Below, piece by piece: positions 60,367 to 64,000 of a stretch of DNA of 64,000 nucleotides. A program made the position numbers and the translations under genes. Location of the stretch: positions 992,001 through 1,056,000 of the forward strand of contig NZ_CP109430.1 in NCBI RefSeq assembly GCF_036250735.1. Reading direction: 5' to 3'. A model generated the notes under the pieces. The model was not told where the DNA came from. It saw nothing but the letters and a program-made list of their open reading frames with translations, and made no database searches. Positions within the stretch are counted from its first letter, which is position 1. Every line of letters starts with the position of its first letter. Origin of the DNA: Streptosporangium sp. NBC_01495. GTDB lineage: Bacteria; Actinomycetota; Actinomycetes; Streptosporangiales; Streptosporangiaceae.

Positions 60367-61539
60367 GTGGTCTCCTTCTCCGGGAGTACGGCCGTCGCCG
60401 GGATCGGCGCGACCGAGTTCTCCAAGCGGTCCGGCAGGTCCGAGCTCCAGCTCGCCGCCGAGGCGGTGTTCGCGGCGCTCGACGACGCGGGCCTCGCGCC
60501 CTCGGACGTGGACGGCCTCGTCACCTACACCCAGGACGCCAACCAGGAGATCGCCGTGGCCCGCGAGGTGGGCATCGGCGACCTGTCGTTCTTCTCCCGC
60601 GTCCACTACGGCGGCGGCGCGGCGTGCGGCACCGTGTTGCACGCGGCGATGGCCGTCGCCACCGGGGTCGCCGAGACCGTGGTCTGCTACCGGGCGTTCA
60701 ACGAGCGCTCGGGGAACCGGTTCGGCCAGCCCGACGCCCGCATCGGCGGTGAGCCCTCGTCCCAGGGCCTGGAGATGAGCTGGCACGTGCCGTACGGGCT
60801 GATGACCCCCGCCGCCTGGGTCGCCATGTTCGCCCGGCGTTACATGCACGCGTACGGCGTCACCTCCGAGGACTTCGGCCGGGTGGCGGTCGCCATGCGC
60901 AGGCACGCCGCCACCAACCCGGCCGCGTGGTTCCACGGGCGCCCGATCACCCTGGAGGAGCACCAGGCGTCCAAGTGGATCGTGGAGCCGCTGCACCTGC
61001 TCGACTGCTGCCAGGAGAGCGACGGCGCGGTGGCGCTGGTGGTCACCTCCGCCGAGCGGGCCAGGGACCTGCGCAGGTCACCCGCCGTGATCACCGCCGC
61101 GGCCCAGGGCTCGGGCGCCGACCAGATGATGATGACCAGCTACTACCGCGACGACATGACCGGTCTGCCGGAGATGGGGGTGGTCGGCCGCCAGCTCTGG
61201 AAGCAGTCGGGGCTCGGGCCCTCGGACGTGCAGACGGCCATCCTGTACGACCACTTCACCCCGTTCGTCCTCACCCAGCTGGAGGAGCTGGGCTTCTGCG
61301 GGCGCGGCGAGGCCCGCGACTACGTGGCCGGGGGCGGCATCGAGATCGACGGCCGTCTCCCGGTCAACCCGCACGGCGGCCAGCTCGGCGAGGCGTACAT
61401 CCACGGCATGAACGGCATCGCCGAGGCCGTCAGGCAGATCAGGGGCACCTCGGCCAACCAGGTCGCCGGGGTGCGGAACGTGCTGGTCACCGCCGGTACG
61501 GGCGTGCCGACCAGCGGGCTCGTCCTGTCGTCGGAGTGA
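60367..61539 (+). CDS. ltp2: Ltp2-like thiolase-fold retro-aldolase
   Basis: A 390-residue SCP-x/lipid-transfer thiolase-like protein lacking the classic nucleophile-Cys thiolase motif. It carries HYGGGAACGTVLHAAMAVATG, YDHFTPFVLTQLEELGFC and NPHGGQLGEAYIHGMNG. Ltp2 cleaves the beta-hydroxy steroid CoA to androstenedione and propionyl-CoA when bound to the ChsH2 DUF35 domain. It is the last gene of the igr-type operon. The GTG at 60367 has a weak AAAGG 12 bases upstream. Confidence 0.88.
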   Translation: MVSFSGSTAVAGIGATEFSKRSGRSELQLAAEAVFAALDDAGLAPSDVDGLVTYTQDANQEIAVAREVGIGDLSFFSRVHYGGGAACGTVLHAAMAVATGVAETVVCYRAFNERSGNRFGQPDARIGGEPSSQGLEMSWHVPYGLMTPAAWVAMFARRYMHAYGVTSEDFGRVAVAMRRHAATNPAAWFHGRPITLEEHQASKWIVEPLHLLDCCQESDGAVALVVTSAERARDLRRSPAVITAAAQGSGADQMMMTSYYRDDMTGLPEMGVVGRQLWKQSGLGPSDVQTAILYDHFTPFVLTQLEELGFCGRGEARDYVAGGGIEIDGRLPVNPHGGQLGEAYIHGMNGIAEAVRQIRGTSANQVAGVRNVLVTAGTGVPTSGLVLSSE

Positions 61540-61702
61540 CCCGCCGCCCCTCGGCGGCGTCCGCCGCCGGCCGCGGAGGGGGCTGACGCGTGTCGATCCC
61601 GGTTTCGCGATTTCCAGGCCTCCTGGCCTCCTGGTTTCGGAGAGGTATCCGGCGCTCAGCGGCGTCCAGGTAACCCCGCGACCAGGGATAAGTCAATAAT
61701 TC

Positions 61703-61756
61703 TTGACATGATGTCCGCCTTGCTTTACGTTTCTCTATGTCTGCTTTGTTTTACAT
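61703..61756 (+). promoter_or_regulatory. Promoter with 20-bp imperfect direct repeats for the membrane protein/XRE pair
   Basis: TTGACA (61703-61708) and TACGTT (61726-61731) have a 17-bp spacer, close to a housekeeping-sigma consensus. ATGTCCGCCTTGCTTTACGT and ATGTCTGCTTTGTTTTACAT are direct repeats 27 bp apart with 16 of 20 matches. The first covers spacer and -10, the second the leader. They are candidate operators for the XRE protein at 62188. The rest of the 61540-61702 spacer shows only a short CCTCCTGG repeat. Confidence 0.6.
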
Positions 61757-61768
61757 GTGGGGACGGGC

Positions 61769-62185
61769 ATGTCATTTGAAGAGAAGCGCGTGTGGATCTA
61801 CGCCGCGATAGCGATCGGTGTGCCCGTGGTCTACGTCGTGACCATCCTCGGGAGGGTCCGGGAGGCGGGCGTCGCGGAGGTCGCCTACGTGTGGCCGATG
61901 ATCACGGCCATCGGCGTCGCGATGGTCGTGAACATGGTCGCCAACATGGTGGCCGGGATGGTCTCGCCCAAGGAGATGGGGAAGGACGAGCGGGACGGCG
62001 AGATCTACCGGCACGGTATGCGCGCCGAGTTCCACGTCCTCGCCGTCGGAGGAGCGGCGGCCCTCGGCCTGACGATGGCGGAGTTCGAGCACTTCTGGAT
62101 CGCCAACGCGCTCTACCTGGCGTTCGTCCTGTCGGCCCTCTCGTCGTCGATCGTGAAGATCGTCGCGTACCGGCGGGGTTTCTAG
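61769..62185 (+). CDS. Small four-helix membrane protein
   Basis: A 138-residue integral membrane protein with four hydrophobic segments (about residues 9-30, 40-60, 85-105 and 110-130) and a basic C-terminus. It resembles DUF2178-like proteins often encoded just before an XRE regulator. The ATG at 61769 has GGGGA upstream; GTG 61757 is in frame. Its stop is 2 bp before the regulator start. Function unknown. Confidence 0.75.
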   Translation: MSFEEKRVWIYAAIAIGVPVVYVVTILGRVREAGVAEVAYVWPMITAIGVAMVVNMVANMVAGMVSPKEMGKDERDGEIYRHGMRAEFHVLAVGGAAALGLTMAEFEHFWIANALYLAFVLSALSSSIVKIVAYRRGF

Positions 62186-62187
62186 CC

Positions 62188-62424
62188 GTGGTCAAGCCCA
62201 CCAAGGTCACCAACGCGATCCGCTCCCTGCGGTTCGCGCACCAGGAGATGACGCAGGCGGAGCTGGCGGAACGCGTCGGTGTGACCCGCCAGACCGTCAT
62301 CGCCATCGAGCAGGGGCGTTACTCGCCCTCGCTGGAGATGGCCTTCAGGATCGCCCGCGTGTTCGGCGTCCCGCTCGACGAGGTCTTCCAGTACCCGGAC
62401 AACGACGCACCGAAAGTGACGTGA
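62188..62424 (+). CDS. Small XRE-family transcriptional regulator
   Basis: A 78-residue helix-turn-helix protein, [20 protein letters not shown] being the DNA-binding core, ending in [12 protein letters not shown]. Regulators of this YozG/HTH_3 type usually control the adjacent membrane protein gene. The GTG at 62188 follows the membrane gene stop by two bases, so translation is coupled. Confidence 0.85.
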   Translation: MVKPTKVTNAIRSLRFAHQEMTQAELAERVGVTRQTVIAIEQGRYSPSLEMAFRIARVFGVPLDEVFQYPDNDAPKVT

Positions 62425-62522
62425 AGACGATGAGGGCGATGGTCCGAGACGCCTACCGCTCACCCGGCCTGCTGGAACTCGGCGACATCGACGGACCGGT
62501 CGCCGGGGACGGCGAGGTGCCT
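62421..62522 (+). pseudogene. Remnant of a zinc-type alcohol dehydrogenase/quinone oxidoreductase gene
   Basis: From GTG 62421 (overlapping the XRE stop) or ATG 62430 the frame reads MRAMVRDAYRSPGLLELGDI then DGPVAGDGEV. This is the typical N-terminus of MDR-family alcohol dehydrogenases. After about 33 residues the similarity stops and the frame becomes Arg-rich to 62672, running over a terminator. Only the start of the original gene survives. Confidence 0.7.
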
Positions 62523-62565
62523 TCGGAAGGTCACCGCTTCCGGAAGCGGGAGAGGGACGACGCGA

Positions 62566-62595
62566 GAAGGGCGCGGCCGGTGGGCCGCGCCCTTC
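62566..62595. terminator. Hairpin terminator
   Basis: Perfect 13-bp arms GAAGGGCGCGGCC/GGCCGCGCCCTTC with a GGTG loop. It lies between the XRE/remnant genes and the converging chitinase gene and could serve both. Confidence 0.8.
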
Positions 62596-62710
62596 GTGCC
62601 ACGCGTGCGGATCGTACGCGTGGAGCCACCGCCTCGCGGGTTCGCGCGCTCGGCGGGACGTTTTCGCGGTGACCGTCAAGCGGCCGTCAGGTGACCGGCC
62701 GTCCGGTCGT

Positions 62711-63793
62711 TCAGCAGCTCAGGTTGCCACCGGGGGTGGTGCCGAGGATCTGCACGAAGCGCTGGTAGGCGTTGATCCGGCTCTGCACCTGCGCCGGGTT
62801 TCTGCCGTTGCACTCCAGGCTGCCGTTGATGCTGCGGATCGTCTCGCCGAAGCCGCGGCTGTTGATCATCGCGTTGTGCGGCGTCATCGTGCCGGGGCCG
62901 TTCTGGGTGTTCCAGTACCACAGGGCTGTCTTCCAGGCCACCGCCGCGTCGTTCTGCACCAGGTACGGGTTGCCGAGCAGGTTGATGCCGAGCGCGTCGC
63001 CCGCCGCCTTGTAGTTGAAGTTCCAGCTCAGCTGGATCGGGCCGCGCCCGTAGTAGGCGGCCTGTCCCGCGGGGCAGCCGTACGACTGGCTCGCGTCGCA
63101 GTAGTGCGGGTAGTTCGCGGTGTTCTGCTCCACGACGTGGACCAGGCCGCCGGTCTCGTGGTTGACGTTGGCGAGGAAGGCGGCCGCCTCCTGCCTCCTG
63201 ATGGTGTCACTGCCGGTCTTGGCGAAACCCGGGTAGGCGCTCAGCGCCGCGGTCAGGCCGCTGTAGGTGTAGAACGAGTTCCGGCTCGGGAACATCTGGT
63301 TGAACTGGGCCTCGCTCACGACAAAGCCCCCGGTGGGCGGGTTCGTGGGAGGAGGTGTCGTGCCGCCGCAGGTGTACGGCTCCCAGTACCAGGTGCTGAT
63401 CACCGGGTCGTAGCCGGGGTTCTCGTTCTTGGCGCGATAGAACTGGCCGTTGGTGTACTTGACGATGCTCCCGGCGGCGTACCAGGTGCCCGCCGCCCAG
63501 TTCGGGTGGTTGCAGTTGCCCGAGGGGGGAGGCGTCGTGCCGCCACCGCAGGCGCCCTGGTCCGCCCACACGGCGGCGGTGCCCGGGGTCTCGTTCTGGG
63601 TCCACCACTTCGCCGACCAGTTGCGGCCGTTGTGGGAGGCGGTGGTGCCGCCGACGTAGACCGTCGAGGAGTTCCACGCGGTCACGCAGGCCGCCGCGGT
63701 GGCGGAGGACGCGGAGGCCATCGGCAGGGCGACCGCGAGCACGCCCGTGACCGCCAGGGCGGCGAGGGCGGCCATGATGCGCTGTCTCAACAC
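62711..63793 (-). CDS. Secreted GH19 chitinase with two chitin-binding domains
   Basis: A 360-residue exported endochitinase. The Sec signal peptide (about residues 1-34) ends after ASATAA. Two CBM5/12-type domains (about 36-82 and 93-143, with AWNSSTVYVGG and NHPNWAAGTWYAAGSIV) are joined by Thr/Pro linkers to a GH19 domain (about 155-360). That domain has the catalytic NVNHETGG, YYGRGPIQLSWN and NAMINSRGF motifs. It hydrolyses chitin by inversion and resembles Streptomyces ChiC-type enzymes. The GTG at 63793 follows AAGGAG by seven bases. Confidence 0.94.
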   Translation of the reverse strand: MLRQRIMAALAALAVTGVLAVALPMASASSATAAACVTAWNSSTVYVGGTTASHNGRNWSAKWWTQNETPGTAAVWADQGACGGGTTPPPSGNCNHPNWAAGTWYAAGSIVKYTNGQFYRAKNENPGYDPVISTWYWEPYTCGGTTPPPTNPPTGGFVVSEAQFNQMFPSRNSFYTYSGLTAALSAYPGFAKTGSDTIRRQEAAAFLANVNHETGGLVHVVEQNTANYPHYCDASQSYGCPAGQAAYYGRGPIQLSWNFNYKAAGDALGINLLGNPYLVQNDAAVAWKTALWYWNTQNGPGTMTPHNAMINSRGFGETIRSINGSLECNGRNPAQVQSRINAYQRFVQILGTTPGGNLSC

Positions 63794-64000
63794 TTGATCA
63801 CTCCTTCGTGCGGTGGGGGCCGCAGAGGTTCGAGGTGCTGCGCGACCGGGGCGCGAGCGGCGCGCGCGAGAGGCTTGCAGGCCCAGTCAGGGCGAGTAAG
63901 GAAGGGGTGCGCCGCATGATCGCTTCCGTGGGGGGAAACCGGAGGGGGTGGGACGTCCGGACGGTCGGACTCCCGAGTGATGACGATCCTCGCCATCGAG
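63794..64000. other. Upstream region of the chitinase, no gene recognised
   Basis: About 207 bp at the window edge. It probably contains the chitinase promoter; no clear -35/-10 pair or direct-repeat operator was picked out by eye. Confidence 0.4.

Overview
The window is about 70% GC, with strong G/C third-position codon bias, frequent GTG and TTG starts, four-base stop/start overlaps (ATGA, GTGA) and many small regulatory genes. This is typical of a mycelial actinomycete. The style of the SARP, XRE and anti-sigma-like genes and a eukaryote-type NADP isocitrate dehydrogenase suggest a Streptosporangiaceae relative such as Nonomuraea or Streptosporangium; this is inference only. No rRNA, tRNA, CRISPR array, transposase or origin was recognised.

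Layout. (1) 1-3250: sugar and cell-surface genes: a partial SAM methyltransferase, a GT4 glycosyltransferase and GDP-mannose 4,6-dehydratase. (2) 3360-9855: an ECF sigma factor with its membrane partner, a macrolide-type glycosyltransferase behind a perfect palindromic operator, and a large ATPase-LuxR regulator. (3) 10193-11398: a steroid-type cytochrome P450 with KstR-like and KstR2-like operators upstream. (4) 11853-23374: an L-fucose utilisation locus: secreted GH95 alpha-L-fucosidase, fumarylacetoacetase-family hydrolase, L-fuconate dehydratase, SDR, a sugar ABC transporter and an aldo/keto reductase. (5) 23485-26402: three short unknown genes divergent from an XRE-TPR regulator.

(6) 26741-50687, possibly to 51963, is the most striking region: a phosphonate/phosphinate biosynthetic gene cluster with a complete set of early phosphinothricin-type genes. 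PEP mutase, phosphonopyruvate decarboxylase, an Fe-type alcohol dehydrogenase, a HepD dioxygenase, PhpE- and PhpJ-like dehydrogenases, a PhpF-like nucleotidyltransferase, PhpG- and PhpH-like mutase and enolase, and a carboxyphosphonoenolpyruvate (CPEP) mutase form one ten-gene operon. Nearby lie a Tat-exported beta-propeller amidohydrolase, an MFS exporter, and a second operon encoding citrate synthase, an MmgE/PrpD dehydratase and an isocitrate dehydrogenase. Together these could turn phosphinopyruvate into an H-phosphinate analogue of 2-oxoglutarate. PrpD stands where phosphinothricin producers use an aconitase-like isomerase, and the isocitrate dehydrogenase has a rebuilt substrate pocket. 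A SARP regulator and a second MFS carrier follow. No NRPS and no P-methyltransferase is present in the window.

(7) 52278-61539: a cholesterol side-chain catabolism locus: a FadR-type GntR regulator, an MBL hydrolase, a FadA5-like thiolase, a KstR-like repressor, and an operon matching the mycobacterial igr genes (fadE28-fadE29-chsH2-chsH1-ltp2). KstR-type operators precede the thiolase and fadE28. The P450 of this pathway sits 45 kb away at 10193. (8) 61769-63793: a membrane protein/XRE pair, a broken alcohol dehydrogenase gene and a secreted GH19 chitinase.

A recurring feature is short tandem-repeat expansion at gene junctions and inside protein linkers, sometimes duplicating start or stop codons.
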